From a virus, in IMG/VR virus record IMGVR_UViG_3300009506_000084, positions 1 through 64,000 of that record: DNA of 64,000 bases, one strand, 5' to 3'. Under the pieces are notes generated by a model. That model was not told where the DNA came from. It saw only the letters and a list, made by a program, of their open reading frames with translations, and searched no databases. A program made the position numbers and the translations under genes. Shown one piece after another: positions 24,497 through 33,196 of the stretch; position 1 is the stretch's first letter, and the number at the start of each line of letters is the position of its first letter.

Positions 24497-24873
24497 CAGA
24501 CCCATTCAACGACTTCTTTGAACCGTTTGAATGGACCCGAAAGATGCGATTCTTGTTCTGGCTGGGCAAGCACATCGGCAACATTCGCTATCGCCTGGGT
24601 CTGACCCATCAGTTTCATTGCCAGGAATGTGGGTGGCCGATGATGGAGCGATACGATGGTCATTACTGGCACTGGCTTTGCTCAAATTCCGATTGTGGCT
24701 TTGAGCGACCCTGCCGACACGCTCCACAGGTTTTGAAGCGACAACACCGCGTGGTGGCTCATTTGCGGGTCATTTGGAAAGAGTCTCAAGTTAGGCACCA
24801 ACAGGCGAACGCGGAGTTTCAGGGCCTGCTTGCCAACAGGCTATATGAAGCCGGAAAAAGGAGACAACGGTGA
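24493..24873 (+). CDS. Zinc-ribbon hypothetical protein
   Basis: 126 residues. A CQECG...CSNSDCGFERPC zinc ribbon sits in the middle; the C-terminal third is a charged helix. ATG 24493 overlaps the previous stop and has AAGGAG upstream. No family recognised. Confidence 0.52.
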   Translation: MTDPFNDFFEPFEWTRKMRFLFWLGKHIGNIRYRLGLTHQFHCQECGWPMMERYDGHYWHWLCSNSDCGFERPCRHAPQVLKRQHRVVAHLRVIWKESQVRHQQANAEFQGLLANRLYEAGKRRQR

Positions 24874-25085
24874 TGCTTTTTCTGCCGATGATTGAGGCCC
24901 GGCAGGAATACGCGAAAATCATGTGTGACCATGAGTGGCAGATGGCAGACCTGCAACGGGATTACAGCCGAAAGATGATGGACCTGGCGTCGGATTTCTC
25001 GGACAACCGACAGGACTTGCAAGAAGTCCTGGCCTATCGTTTGCAGGCATCAGGATTTTGGGGAGGATGGTGGTTAAAGAAATGA
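24870..25085 (+). CDS. Small helical protein
   Basis: 71 residues, predicted coiled coil (HEWQMADLQRDYSRKMMD), with a terminal GFWGGWWLKK that could associate with membrane. GTG 24870 or ATG 24873 are both possible. Overlaps both neighbours by four bases. Function unknown. Confidence 0.48.
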   Translation: MMLFLPMIEARQEYAKIMCDHEWQMADLQRDYSRKMMDLASDFSDNRQDLQEVLAYRLQASGFWGGWWLKK

Positions 25086-25828
25086 GCGTTACCTTTGTCA
25101 CCTTTTGCCACCCGCCGCGGTATGTCGAAAAGCTGCACCGACCTGGGGCCTTGCAGAACATGGTCGCCAGCCACGCGTGGCCCTTTGACAAGGTGATTGT
25201 GGTCCACCAGAAATGTAGGAGCCAAGACTACCCGCCATTTGACACAGCTTGTCAGCCGGTCGACTTGCCGCGGGAGAAGTTCGACCCATTACTGTTGCGG
25301 TTTGGGGTGGATCCGACCAACGCCAGGGCGGAAGAATTGACCCACGGGGAGGGGGCCGCGCACTGGTGGAAGGCGCACGTGGTTAACCACTTGTGCGGCT
25401 TGGAGCACACCACCGGGGAGTTCGTGGTCTTTGCCGACTGTGACACCTACATCAAGTCGCAACCGTCATCCTGGGTCGGTCTGGGTATCGCTATTCTGCG
25501 GAACAAGCCAGAGGTCTTGATTGTTAGCCCCGGCGACGGGGCGCAGAACGGCGGGCCGGGGGAAGGCGGTCATTGGGAGGATGGAACCCGGCTGACCCGT
25601 AACGTCAGCCAGCAGCTTTTCATCTGCCGGGGTCAAGAGTTCAGGCAAAAGGTCAATTTCGACGTGCCGTGGAACGGCAAATTTGACGCCCCCGGCGGTC
25701 CCTTGCAGGAGTGGTATTTTATGCTTGAGGGCCGGTTGGGGCGCTATATGGACCAGAGCGGCCAGTGGCGGGCCATCTTACCTGACGCATGGCGCTATTG
25801 GCACGATTCCTATTGGGGGGCCGAATGA
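25082..25828 (+). CDS. Glycosyltransferase-like protein (GT-A)
   Basis: 248 residues. The likely metal-binding site is 'GEFVVFADCDTYIKS'; a later HDSYWGAE ends the protein. The N-terminus VTFVTFCHPPRYVEKL and KVIVVHQKC fit a GT-A Rossmann half. ATG 25082 overlaps the preceding stop (ATGA). Sequence is divergent from the other glycosyltransferases here. Confidence 0.58.
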   Translation: MSVTFVTFCHPPRYVEKLHRPGALQNMVASHAWPFDKVIVVHQKCRSQDYPPFDTACQPVDLPREKFDPLLLRFGVDPTNARAEELTHGEGAAHWWKAHVVNHLCGLEHTTGEFVVFADCDTYIKSQPSSWVGLGIAILRNKPEVLIVSPGDGAQNGGPGEGGHWEDGTRLTRNVSQQLFICRGQEFRQKVNFDVPWNGKFDAPGGPLQEWYFMLEGRLGRYMDQSGQWRAILPDAWRYWHDSYWGAE

Positions 25829-26313
25829 GCGAAGCCGAAAACCCGCCCTACACGGTCCAATACAGCCATAACCGGCGCAACTGGTTTGACCTGAGCGGGC
25901 CTGCACCTCAGTCTTTCGATATCTGGGATGAAGCCCTGGTCTGGTATGAAAGGTTACTCGGCTATCATGGTCTATTGCGCTATGTTCGGATGCTCGACGG
26001 CAGCGGGTTTGAGGTCCTAATCAGTGAGATTCAAAAAGGGAGGCAAAAAGAAATGGCACACACAGATTGTTGCAAGTCAGAGACACAGCCGGAAATCCGG
26101 GCGGGGTGGTTGCAACGGCTGGACGCGATTCAGGACGTGCTCAAGGAATCACTGGCGATTGAGGCGGAAATTGTCGGCCCGGTAGTTCAGGAGGGCCGGG
26201 AAAGCAAAAGCCCCGGCCACCTGTCAGACGGGTTGGGGTACCGGCTCTGCGAAATAGAATCGTTGTCTCACGCGGTCCTGGAACAACTCAACCAGATTCG
26301 GGCGCAGTTCTGA
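25825..26313 (+). CDS. Hypothetical protein with C-terminal helical domain
   Basis: 162 residues. The N-terminal part (PYTVQYSHNRRNWFDLSG... DEALVWYERLLGYHG) looks like a small alpha/beta domain. The C-terminal half (RLDAIQDVLKESLAIEAEIVG, LCEIESLSHAVLEQLNQI) is coiled coil. ATG overlaps the previous stop. No family recognised. Confidence 0.5.
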   Translation: MSEAENPPYTVQYSHNRRNWFDLSGPAPQSFDIWDEALVWYERLLGYHGLLRYVRMLDGSGFEVLISEIQKGRQKEMAHTDCCKSETQPEIRAGWLQRLDAIQDVLKESLAIEAEIVGPVVQEGRESKSPGHLSDGLGYRLCEIESLSHAVLEQLNQIRAQF

Positions 26314-27209
26314 TGCGCGTCTTGGTCACTGGCGGGTCTGGCCTTTTGGGCCGGTACCTGCTGAACACCCAACCCCGCAACATAGAAGCGGCGTACACCT
26401 GGTACACTCGCAGCCAGCCGTGGACGGACTACCAGTTGGACGTTTGTGACAAGAGCATGGTCAGCTACGTCGTGGGCCGGGTCCAACCCGACGCCATCAT
26501 TCACATGGCGGCAGCAGGCAACGTGGATTGGTGTGAAAACAACTACCGGGAGGCGTGGCGCTGCAACGTGGAGGGGACCGAGAACGTCTTGGCGGCGGCG
26601 GCAGACTACGGGGCCAAGGTGTTGCTGACCAGCACCAACGCGGTGTTCGACGGGGAGAACCCACCGTACCAGCCCGACGCGGAGCGCAACCCGGTCAACA
26701 GCTACGGCCGGATGCGGCGTAAGGCGGAAGACCTGTTTGCCCGGTACAAGGGAGAGTGGCAAGTTGCCCGACTGTTCCTGCTGTACGGGTGGGAGCCGCC
26801 GGGGGCGCGGGGCAATTGGGGGTCTGACGCCGTCCGGCGCTTAAGGCGGGGCGTGCCCATGCGGGTGGTGGATGACATCACCTACCAGCCGACCTATGCC
26901 GGGGACGCAGCGCGGGCGCTGTGGTGGCTGGTGACGGATTATGGGCCGGGGTACTACCACCTTTCTGGCGGCGACACGCTCAACCTGCACGCCTTTGTGC
27001 TCAAGGTGGCCGAAACGTGGGGCTACGACAAAAGCCTTATATCGGCTATAAGCATGTCGCAACTGGCCCACCTGAAAATGGCCCCCAGGCCACGCGATAG
27101 CAGCTACGTGCGAACCAACGGTCTGGGCCTGGTCTGCCGTGGGGTTGATAGCGGGCTGGCATCCATGCACCTGGAATGGCTGCAAGGGGCCGGGGGAGGA
27201 CTTGAATGA
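26313..27209 (+). CDS. RmlD-like dTDP-sugar reductase (extended SDR)
   Basis: 298 residues. The NAD(P)-binding motif GGSGLLG is at residues 7-13, then 'DAIIHMAAAGNVDWCE', a STNAVFDG segment and YGRMRRK. RmlD enzymes convert dTDP-4-keto-6-deoxy-L-lyxo-hexose to dTDP-L-rhamnose. The usual Tyr-x3-Lys appears as Tyr-x3-Arg or Tyr-x5-Lys, so activity needs care. The upstream RmlA, RmlB and RmlC enzymes are not in the window, so host precursors would be needed. Confidence 0.75.
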   Translation: MRVLVTGGSGLLGRYLLNTQPRNIEAAYTWYTRSQPWTDYQLDVCDKSMVSYVVGRVQPDAIIHMAAAGNVDWCENNYREAWRCNVEGTENVLAAAADYGAKVLLTSTNAVFDGENPPYQPDAERNPVNSYGRMRRKAEDLFARYKGEWQVARLFLLYGWEPPGARGNWGSDAVRRLRRGVPMRVVDDITYQPTYAGDAARALWWLVTDYGPGYYHLSGGDTLNLHAFVLKVAETWGYDKSLISAISMSQLAHLKMAPRPRDSSYVRTNGLGLVCRGVDSGLASMHLEWLQGAGGGLE

Positions 27210-27691
27210 TGCGATGCGATTTGGACATCAACGAAATGGCGGGAAACATTAGGATTGAAATCGTCGTGAGCGGGATGCCCAAGTTCCGATTGAAGCTGTG
27301 GTTGTTTGGCCTGTTTGTCTGGCTGGCCCGCCTGTTCTCCCCATTCGATTTGCAGGTGGTAGAGGAAGAAGGGGAACCGGCGCTGCTGTTCTGCCCTTAC
27401 TGCGGAAGGGAGAACGTGGAGCGGGTCATGCCGGGTCCTGACTATTTTCAGTGCCATCATTGCAGGTGCCAATACATGGTGCTGGACGGGAAGGTACAGG
27501 CAAGCCCGCGGCCCTGCGACTATGGCTGCGGCTTTGAGGAACCGTTCGGCTATGTGCCGGAGGCCGGTTGCCCCGTTCACGATTACCGTGAATGGGTTGA
27601 GAGCGATGAGGGACATGCCTGCCCTGACTGTTTGAACATTCAAGACCTTTTTGACGGCGGTGAGGACGATGAGCGACCCGACGGCGCATGA
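27206..27691 (+). CDS. Membrane-anchored zinc-ribbon protein
   Basis: 161 residues with one hydrophobic segment (LWLFGLFVWLARLF, ~residues 30-45). CPYCGRENVE...CHHCRCQ, CDYGCGF and CPDCLN follow, four Cys pairs that could bind two zinc ions. ATG overlaps the RmlD-like stop. Function unknown. Confidence 0.52.
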   Translation: MMRCDLDINEMAGNIRIEIVVSGMPKFRLKLWLFGLFVWLARLFSPFDLQVVEEEGEPALLFCPYCGRENVERVMPGPDYFQCHHCRCQYMVLDGKVQASPRPCDYGCGFEEPFGYVPEAGCPVHDYREWVESDEGHACPDCLNIQDLFDGGEDDERPDGA

Positions 27692-27905
27692 AAACCTGAT
27701 AGGGATAAGGGCCGACGAACTGCTGCGCCAGCCGGAACGGGCGATGCCGTTCATCATCGCCCCGGCGCAATGGCTGGAACCGGGCCAAAGTTGCGTGTGG
27801 CACTACCACGACGTGTCCATCGTGCTGAAACACGACGGCCAGTTGTTCCGGGTGGCAGACGTGGTGGAGGACATAGGACAATGGGCGAATACCGCTGGAA
27901 GCTAG
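27669..27905 (+). CDS. Small hypothetical protein
   Basis: 78 residues (LIGIRADELLRQPERAMPFIIAPAQW, VWHYHDVSIVLKHDGQLFRVADVV). The YHD..I..K...L segment looks beta-rich. It overlaps the genes on both sides (23 and 25 bases). No family recognised. Confidence 0.45.
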   Translation: MSDPTAHENLIGIRADELLRQPERAMPFIIAPAQWLEPGQSCVWHYHDVSIVLKHDGQLFRVADVVEDIGQWANTAGS

Positions 27906-28672
27906 AGAAAAAGAAGTACGACCCTAATCAACCAAGAATCCCGGCGGGCCAATCCGGCGGGGGCCGGTGGACCAGCGGGGGAGGTGGCGGGGAATCCTTT
28001 GCCAACATGGCCGTGGCGGGCAACGTGCAGAAAGACAAGGGACTTGGCGGCGGTGTCACTGAATCGCGCCTGTTGAGCTTTGGGGGAGGACAAGACGGGG
28101 TCTGGAAGAAAGACGAGCCGGTTAACCGGGCTGACGCAGAAGTTGCCGTGGACCGATTGGACAATTTGTTGGGCATGGAAGTTGTTCCAGAAACAGTGTT
28201 TTTGGAACGCGAAGGCAAGATGGGTTCCTGCCAACGGTTCGTGGGGGATGCCACGACCGCAGCGTGGATACTCGATAATGACGGAGAGGCCCGATACAAT
28301 GAGTTGTTACAGTCTAACCGGGAACGGGTAGAGGCCATGATTTTCCTTGATTGGATGAGCGGAAACAGGGATCGGCATTTTGGAAACGTGATTTTCGACA
28401 AAGAAGGAAAATTGTGGGCCATTGACAACGGGCAAGCTCAAGATTGGGATGCCCGTCGTGGCGCGGGCAAGGCATGGGCGGGCGACCTTGACCCCTCCGT
28501 CAGGCAAACGGGCCGATACGCCCTCACGTCGCCCAGGTTGAAGGAGTCCATAGGCAATATAGATTCCTTTGGGTTGTTGAAGGTTGTGAAGGGAACCAGA
28601 TACGAAAGGCAGTTTGAAGCGGCGCTTAGAAAATTGCGCCATGTTCAGAACACGGGGGAATTGATATGGTAG
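27881..28672 (+). CDS. Tagged HipA/PI-kinase-like protein kinase
   Basis: 263 residues. The tag is YRWKL, then DPNQPRIPAGQSGGGRW (residues 14-30) and a Gly run. The kinase part has Lys76/77 (GVWKKDEP), the catalytic loop GNRDRHFGN (Asp164, Asn169) and the metal-binding IDNG (Asp182). This GNRDRHxxN...IDNG layout is typical of HipA-like and PI3/4-kinase-like small kinases. Substrate unknown; as a virion-delivered protein it could phosphorylate host translation or defence proteins. Confidence 0.75.
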   Translation: MGEYRWKLEKKKYDPNQPRIPAGQSGGGRWTSGGGGGESFANMAVAGNVQKDKGLGGGVTESRLLSFGGGQDGVWKKDEPVNRADAEVAVDRLDNLLGMEVVPETVFLEREGKMGSCQRFVGDATTAAWILDNDGEARYNELLQSNRERVEAMIFLDWMSGNRDRHFGNVIFDKEGKLWAIDNGQAQDWDARRGAGKAWAGDLDPSVRQTGRYALTSPRLKESIGNIDSFGLLKVVKGTRYERQFEAALRKLRHVQNTGELIW

Positions 28673-28863
28673 TCATTTTCTATCAGACCACCACGGGCGG
28701 TGGCGCAGAAGTTGCACGGGTCAACTTGGTGGACGGACGATTAGAAGGGCCGAAAACTTACGTGGACCTGTTGCTATCTGCGGGCCAGCAACCTGCAGAA
28801 GCCATGAAACAAGCTCCGTCTCGGTTCAACGGCTCTTATTTGCGGGCGAAGTTTCAAGCATGA
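28666..28863 (+). CDS. Small protein coupled to the tagged kinase
   Basis: 65 residues starting MVVIFYQTTTGGGAEVARV. It overlaps the kinase stop by seven bases and the next gene by four. No family. It occupies the same place relative to a tagged enzyme as the ORFs at 23291, 35173 and 36028. Confidence 0.48.
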   Translation: MVVIFYQTTTGGGAEVARVNLVDGRLEGPKTYVDLLLSAGQQPAEAMKQAPSRFNGSYLRAKFQA

Positions 28864-29717
28864 CCCATCCCGTCAGCGGTTGCTGCTTCATCAAAAACAC
28901 CTTTTTGGGGGCCTTCTGCCTGTTTGAAAGCATGGCAAGCCTGCTGCCCTTTGTGGACGACATGACCATCTTGGACCTGGGCAGCACCGACGGCACCGAG
29001 CACTATTTGAAGGCCATTGCCAACAGCAACCCGCGGGTTAGGGTCTTGCACGGGGAATTTCCGGCGACCGATGCCGGGGTCTTTGCTACGCTGGCAAACA
29101 CGCTCATTGCCGGGGTCAAACACGATGCGGTTCTGTACTGGCAGGCCGACGAAATCTGGCACGAAGACCTGCTGCTTCTCATGGAAGAACGGTTCAAGCG
29201 GGATGAGTTTGACCTGAGCTTTTGGCGCATCCAGTACCGGGACAACTTCCAGACGGTCAAGTGGTTCCCGCACGTCGTCCACCGGGTCGGCGTCAAGGGC
29301 CGGTTCAACTTCGTCGGGGACGGCATGAACACCGATAGGTTCATGGAACCGCCCATTTGCAGCGACTACGGCGGCGAGTACTTCATGCAGTGGGGGCAGA
29401 TGGGCCAGGAGAAAATCAAGCCCTACGTGAACCAGATGATAACCGACGTTTCGATGGTCGGCGGGTTCCGCGACAACATCCCGTTCCGGCGCATGGCCCA
29501 CGCCCCGTTCTGGCACGAAGAACCGACCATCGAAGGCAAACCGGCCAGCCAGTGGCACGCCGATGCGCTGGCTGACCCCAAGTGGACCCGGCCCGCCAGC
29601 CCCTACAACTTGCCCAAGGCCCTGCGCTTTCATGTAGGACGGACCAGCTACGAATTTCGGAGTGACCTTTTTGACGCGCTGTGCCGGGACACAACGCGGG
29701 AATGGTTGGGAATCTAA
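28860..29717 (+). CDS. Glycosyltransferase family 2-like protein
   Basis: 285 residues. 'FVDDMTILDLGSTDGT' is the GT2 donor-binding loop and 'AVLYWQADEIWHED' the metal site. The ending SPYNLPKALRFHVGRTSYEF matches the 23554 protein, so the two are paralogues. 'HAPFWHEEP' recalls the HKHPFWELEP of 18215. Role: glycan transfer in the same pathway. Confidence 0.72.
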   Translation: MTHPVSGCCFIKNTFLGAFCLFESMASLLPFVDDMTILDLGSTDGTEHYLKAIANSNPRVRVLHGEFPATDAGVFATLANTLIAGVKHDAVLYWQADEIWHEDLLLLMEERFKRDEFDLSFWRIQYRDNFQTVKWFPHVVHRVGVKGRFNFVGDGMNTDRFMEPPICSDYGGEYFMQWGQMGQEKIKPYVNQMITDVSMVGGFRDNIPFRRMAHAPFWHEEPTIEGKPASQWHADALADPKWTRPASPYNLPKALRFHVGRTSYEFRSDLFDALCRDTTREWLGI

Positions 29718-29736
29718 CAAAAGGAGGAAAGGACAA

Positions 29737-29922
29737 ATGAACGTGTACATGGTCTATGGGGTAGACAAGACTCAGAACAAGACGGTAGAGGCCGATTTCT
29801 TCCACGTGGACGAACACGGCATCACCTTCTACCGGGCGGCAGGGGAGGACGAAGAACACGATGAATCCATTGCCTTTTTCCCCGCCTACCACACGACCGG
29901 GGTTGTCAAGGAGCCAGAATGA
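29737..29922 (+). CDS. Small acidic protein
   Basis: 61 residues (MNVYMVYGVDKTQNKTVEADFFHVDEHGITFYRA...). It has one of the best SDs in the window, AAAGGAGGAAAGG, ending a few bases before the ATG, so strong independent translation is likely. No family recognised. Confidence 0.52.
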   Translation: MNVYMVYGVDKTQNKTVEADFFHVDEHGITFYRAAGEDEEHDESIAFFPAYHTTGVVKEPE

Positions 29923-30119
29923 TGTGCTGTGGCGGGAAAAACCGCCCCAATCCGTCGCAAGGGACGACGGTTGACTGTAACGGGCAAGAGGTCCGTTTCG
30001 AACCCAGAGCCTACGTGATAGCGGTCAAAAACAGCATGGACCTGTGTTCGTTCACCGGGACCGGGGCCGATGGCCTGGTCACTTACCTGGATGTTGAACG
30101 GGCGCTCGGAAGGAGATGA
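29919..30119 (+). CDS. CCGG-start small virion-like protein
   Basis: 66 residues starting MMCCGGKNRPNPSQG. The start resembles the possible internal product in the 42276 gene (MGCCGGSRSSRSG). Such CCGG-type short proteins recall small phage neck-associated proteins, but identity is uncertain. ATGA overlap with the previous gene. Confidence 0.45.
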   Translation: MMCCGGKNRPNPSQGTTVDCNGQEVRFEPRAYVIAVKNSMDLCSFTGTGADGLVTYLDVERALGRR

Positions 30120-30122
30120 ATT

Positions 30123-30728
30123 GTGCCATTCGCAATCTATGACAATGAAGGCAATCCGCGTGACATGGACTGGCTCGTTGCCAACTACGGCCCGGTCGTC
30201 GGTCACGCGCCGATGGACGACGAGACGTGGGCGTGGCGGGTCGTTGAGGTCCGGGAGAACAAGCAGGGCAAGAACTTTGTCCTGGTCACCGTGCTTGATG
30301 CAGAGGGCAACCCGGTTGCGGGCAAGAAGGTATCCTGGTACTATTCAAGCGCCCACCACTGGGACGACAATCCCTGCGGCCCCATTGACGGCCTGCCCCC
30401 CGGCATGGTACCCGACGTGTTCGCAGGACCAGGGACCACGAATCCCGCAGGCCTGATTGGCCTGGGAATGAGCTTCGACGGCCAGTACGAACCGCCAGAC
30501 ATTGGCCCTTACGGCTTTTGGATATGCACCGAAGACGAACCCACGATGGTGGTTTACGGCCTGGGCTGGCTGCGGGCGACTAGTTATCATCACCTGGACG
30601 TGACCGTGCAATGGTCACAGGGAGATGCGTCGAACGGAGAACTGCTAGAAGAACTAGAGGCGGCGCAGACCAGCAACGCGGAAACGGCGCAGCACATCGC
30701 CAACGCGATTGCGCTTGCCGGGGGCTAA
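30123..30728 (+). CDS. Beta-sandwich virion/adhesin-like protein
   Basis: 201 residues. Middle part FVLVTVLDAEGNPVAGKKVSWYYSS looks like an Ig-like or carboxypeptidase-regulatory-like beta domain. Its last ~30 residues (LLEELEAAQTSNAETAQHIANAIALAGG region) resemble the end of the following glycoside hydrolase (LLAELYAAMEAC...AAAIALAQG). The shared end suggests a common docking helix. GTG 30123 is the start. Confidence 0.55.
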   Translation: MPFAIYDNEGNPRDMDWLVANYGPVVGHAPMDDETWAWRVVEVRENKQGKNFVLVTVLDAEGNPVAGKKVSWYYSSAHHWDDNPCGPIDGLPPGMVPDVFAGPGTTNPAGLIGLGMSFDGQYEPPDIGPYGFWICTEDEPTMVVYGLGWLRATSYHHLDVTVQWSQGDASNGELLEELEAAQTSNAETAQHIANAIALAGG

Positions 30729-30729
30729 C

Positions 30730-32043
30730 ATGCAAATACCTGAATGTGTGTCAGGTCGGCGGGTCACACCGCGGGGTGTGCACGGTGCCCCAATTGGGTT
30801 CCAGCCGTGGATGGACCCAAGCTGGCCGTACAACGCTGAACACTGGCAACAATTGCTGACCAATATGGGCGTTTCCTGGATGGTACTGCTCAGTGAGGGA
30901 GACGCAGCCCTTTTGAGCGGCGCAGCAGAAGCCCTCTTGGAGGCCGGGGTCATCCCCATCGTGCGGTTCAATTACCAGTTTCCCCGCCATTGGACCCACG
31001 GGGACGTGACCGGGCAATACGTCAGTTTGTACAGCCAATATGGAGCGCCGTTTATCGCGGCCATCGGCAACGAGCCGTTTGACCCGCGGGAATGGGTGGA
31101 CGGGGACGTGCCGCCCAAAGAAGAAGCCTGGGCCATCATCGCTGACCGCTGGAATGAAGCGGCCTGCATCACCGCGGAACGGGGGGGCATCGCTGGCTTT
31201 CCAGATGGGCCAAGCTATAATCTGGACGATAACCCGTTCTATCGCATCGGGGACCCGGACCTGCACTGGCAGGAAGGGCGGGCCGTGTACCTGGGCCACC
31301 ACTACGGCAAGGGCCGACCCTGGGACTACCCGCGGGACGACGTGAGCCGGTTCGGGGTGTCGTTGACCGAAGATGAGTACTGCCAACTGCTCGATATCTT
31401 CTGCGGCGACCCAAGCTGGCAGGACCTTCCGCTTGACCTCATCAACGCCCAGCGGCTGGCGTGGGCCAACCCGGACCTGACCGCCGTTCAGGATGACGTG
31501 TGCTGGCACGGCTGGAAACGGGTCCAGCACTTCTCCCAAGAGGCGTTCGGTTTCCAGGTCCAAATGGCGATGACCGAAGGGGGATGGGTGCCCAGGGACC
31601 GGGCCGGAAGCGGGGACAAGAACGAAGAAGAACTGAAACGGCTGATACACGATTACTGGACCAAAGGGTTCACCAGGGAGGCGGCTCACCGGGCCGCAAT
31701 CCTCAGCATCGACATTCGCTGGCCGCTGACCACGCCGACCCAGGTTGCCGTCAAGAGCCTGCAAATGTACGGCGACGACCATCCGTTCTTTGCCGTCTGC
31801 CCCTGGCTGCTGGCCTGTTCTGACATGGGCGGCAGCGGATGGGAATATGATGCGTGGCACGGGTGGGCGTTTGAACCGGAGCACGGGCGACAGAAGCCGG
31901 TCATTCAGGCCCTCATCGACAACCCGCCCAACGGGAACGACCTGTTGGCAGAACTGTACGCGGCGATGGAGGCCTGTTTGGAGACAGATGCACGGCTGGC
32001 CGCAGCCATCGCCCTGGCACAAGGAGTACAGCGATGCCCATGA
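30730..32043 (+). CDS. Glycoside hydrolase-like TIM-barrel protein (clan GH-A type)
   Basis: 437 residues. 'FIAAIGNEPFDP' carries the Asn-Glu-Pro acid/base motif, and 'VQMAMTEGGWVP' the likely nucleophile Glu, as in clan GH-A retaining hydrolases. The ~30-residue C-terminal helix (LLAELYAAMEACLETDARLAAAIAL) is shared with the preceding protein. It probably hydrolyses a surface polysaccharide, alone or as a virion-bound enzyme. ATG 30730 is used; no signal peptide is seen. Confidence 0.62.
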   Translation: MQIPECVSGRRVTPRGVHGAPIGFQPWMDPSWPYNAEHWQQLLTNMGVSWMVLLSEGDAALLSGAAEALLEAGVIPIVRFNYQFPRHWTHGDVTGQYVSLYSQYGAPFIAAIGNEPFDPREWVDGDVPPKEEAWAIIADRWNEAACITAERGGIAGFPDGPSYNLDDNPFYRIGDPDLHWQEGRAVYLGHHYGKGRPWDYPRDDVSRFGVSLTEDEYCQLLDIFCGDPSWQDLPLDLINAQRLAWANPDLTAVQDDVCWHGWKRVQHFSQEAFGFQVQMAMTEGGWVPRDRAGSGDKNEEELKRLIHDYWTKGFTREAAHRAAILSIDIRWPLTTPTQVAVKSLQMYGDDHPFFAVCPWLLACSDMGGSGWEYDAWHGWAFEPEHGRQKPVIQALIDNPPNGNDLLAELYAAMEACLETDARLAAAIALAQGVQRCP

Positions 32044-32573
32044 ACTCTTTGCGGCTCACCCGGCGGGAATTTCTGAAACTGATAGGGCTGACGACCACCG
32101 GCGCGGCGACGGGCTGGAAGCCACGTGTGGAGATTCTTCCTTATGAGTCCCCGGTTCTGGTTGACCAGGCGGCCAGGCAGCGTACCTTGTTTGCAAGTGA
32201 CCTGCAATTCGCCAACGTGGGCGATGGCCTGCTGTCTTACATGTTTATGGCCCCGCAGGACACCCAGGGAGAGGTGGACCTGACCCTGTTGTGGACGGGA
32301 AAGAGCCGGGAATTCGGCTGGTGGGTGGACCGGCTGGACTGGCACCAACTGGGGGAAGACCTGGGGCGCTGTGACCCCTTTGCGGCATTGCCGATGACCT
32401 TGAGAGAGCTTCAATCGGAAGGGCCGGACCTGGTCAACCGGGACCCGTTGGGCAGTTTCCCTGTCAAGCCGTCCGGCCTGTACTCCATCGGCCTGTACAC
32501 CCCGCACCTGCCCTATCTTCTCAAAGAGGGGGCAATTAGGGTGTTGGGCCTGGATTTGTCATGGATGGCGTGA
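32034..32573 (+). CDS. Protein with twin-arginine (Tat) signal peptide
   Basis: 179 residues. N-terminus LRLTRREFLKLIGLTTTGAA is a classic Tat signal: RREFLK followed by a short hydrophobic stretch. The mature part is beta-rich (ASDLQFANVGDGLLSYMFMAPQ, EVDLTLLWTGKSREFGWWVDRLDW) with no recognised family. Tat export of a folded protein is rare in phages. It overlaps the hydrolase gene by ten bases, so the two are probably co-expressed. Confidence 0.6.
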   Translation: MPMNSLRLTRREFLKLIGLTTTGAATGWKPRVEILPYESPVLVDQAARQRTLFASDLQFANVGDGLLSYMFMAPQDTQGEVDLTLLWTGKSREFGWWVDRLDWHQLGEDLGRCDPFAALPMTLRELQSEGPDLVNRDPLGSFPVKPSGLYSIGLYTPHLPYLLKEGAIRVLGLDLSWMA

Positions 32574-33196
32574 CCATGGATTTCACAGCGGTGCGCGACC
32601 TGGCTCTGTCCTTTGACGACGGGCCGACCGGCGACCCTTTTCTGGACGACCGCTACCAGTGGCAGATTGACACCTTCGGTCATCCCAAGCCCTACTATCG
32701 CCTGTTCTACCGGCTGGCTGAACTGCTCAAGCCGCGCATGGTCGTGGAGCTTGGCGCGTGGCGGGCGACCGGGGCGGCGCACCTTGCCCCGCACAGCGGG
32801 ACGGTGGTCACCATAGACCATCACACCGACCCCGGCGATGAGGAAAACAAGCGGTGGTGCGTTGAAGCCGCACAGCATTACGACAACTTGCTGTACTTCC
32901 AAGGGTGGACCTGGGACCTGGTAAGCGATGTCTGGTACATCGGCAAATACATCGACGTGTTGTTCATCGACTCCTGGCACCACTACGATTATGCCATGAA
33001 AGACTGGAAATCCTACGTTGACATGCTGCGCCCGGAGGGAGCCTTGGTCATCGTGGATGACCTGGAAGACGTGGAGCCGACCTTGCACGACATGGTCAAG
33101 TTCTGGAATGAAATCAGCGACGGGTTCGACCGCTTTGTGCTCAAGGACGTGTCTACTTATCCGATGGGGTTCTTTTTGTGGAAGGAAAACAGCTAA
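32561..33196 (+). CDS. SAM-dependent methyltransferase-like protein
   Basis: 211 residues, class I fold. Motif I is 'VVELGAWRATGAAHL', followed by VVTIDHHTD, 'IDVLFIDSWHHYDYAM' and ALVIVDDL, as in Methyltransf_24-type enzymes. The PYYRLFYRLAELLKP lead-in is shared with 33744 and 36123. The start may instead be ATG 32576. Likely methylates a sugar or phosphate in the glycan pathway. Confidence 0.7.
   Translation: MDGVTMDFTAVRDLALSFDDGPTGDPFLDDRYQWQIDTFGHPKPYYRLFYRLAELLKPRMVVELGAWRATGAAHLAPHSGTVVTIDHHTDPGDEENKRWCVEAAQHYDNLLYFQGWTWDLVSDVWYIGKYIDVLFIDSWHHYDYAMKDWKSYVDMLRPEGALVIVDDLEDVEPTLHDMVKFWNEISDGFDRFVLKDVSTYPMGFFLWKENS

Noticed and set aside
31216-31221. TATAAT in the glycoside hydrolase gene
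   Set aside because: Lacks a -35 element and lies in well-supported coding sequence.
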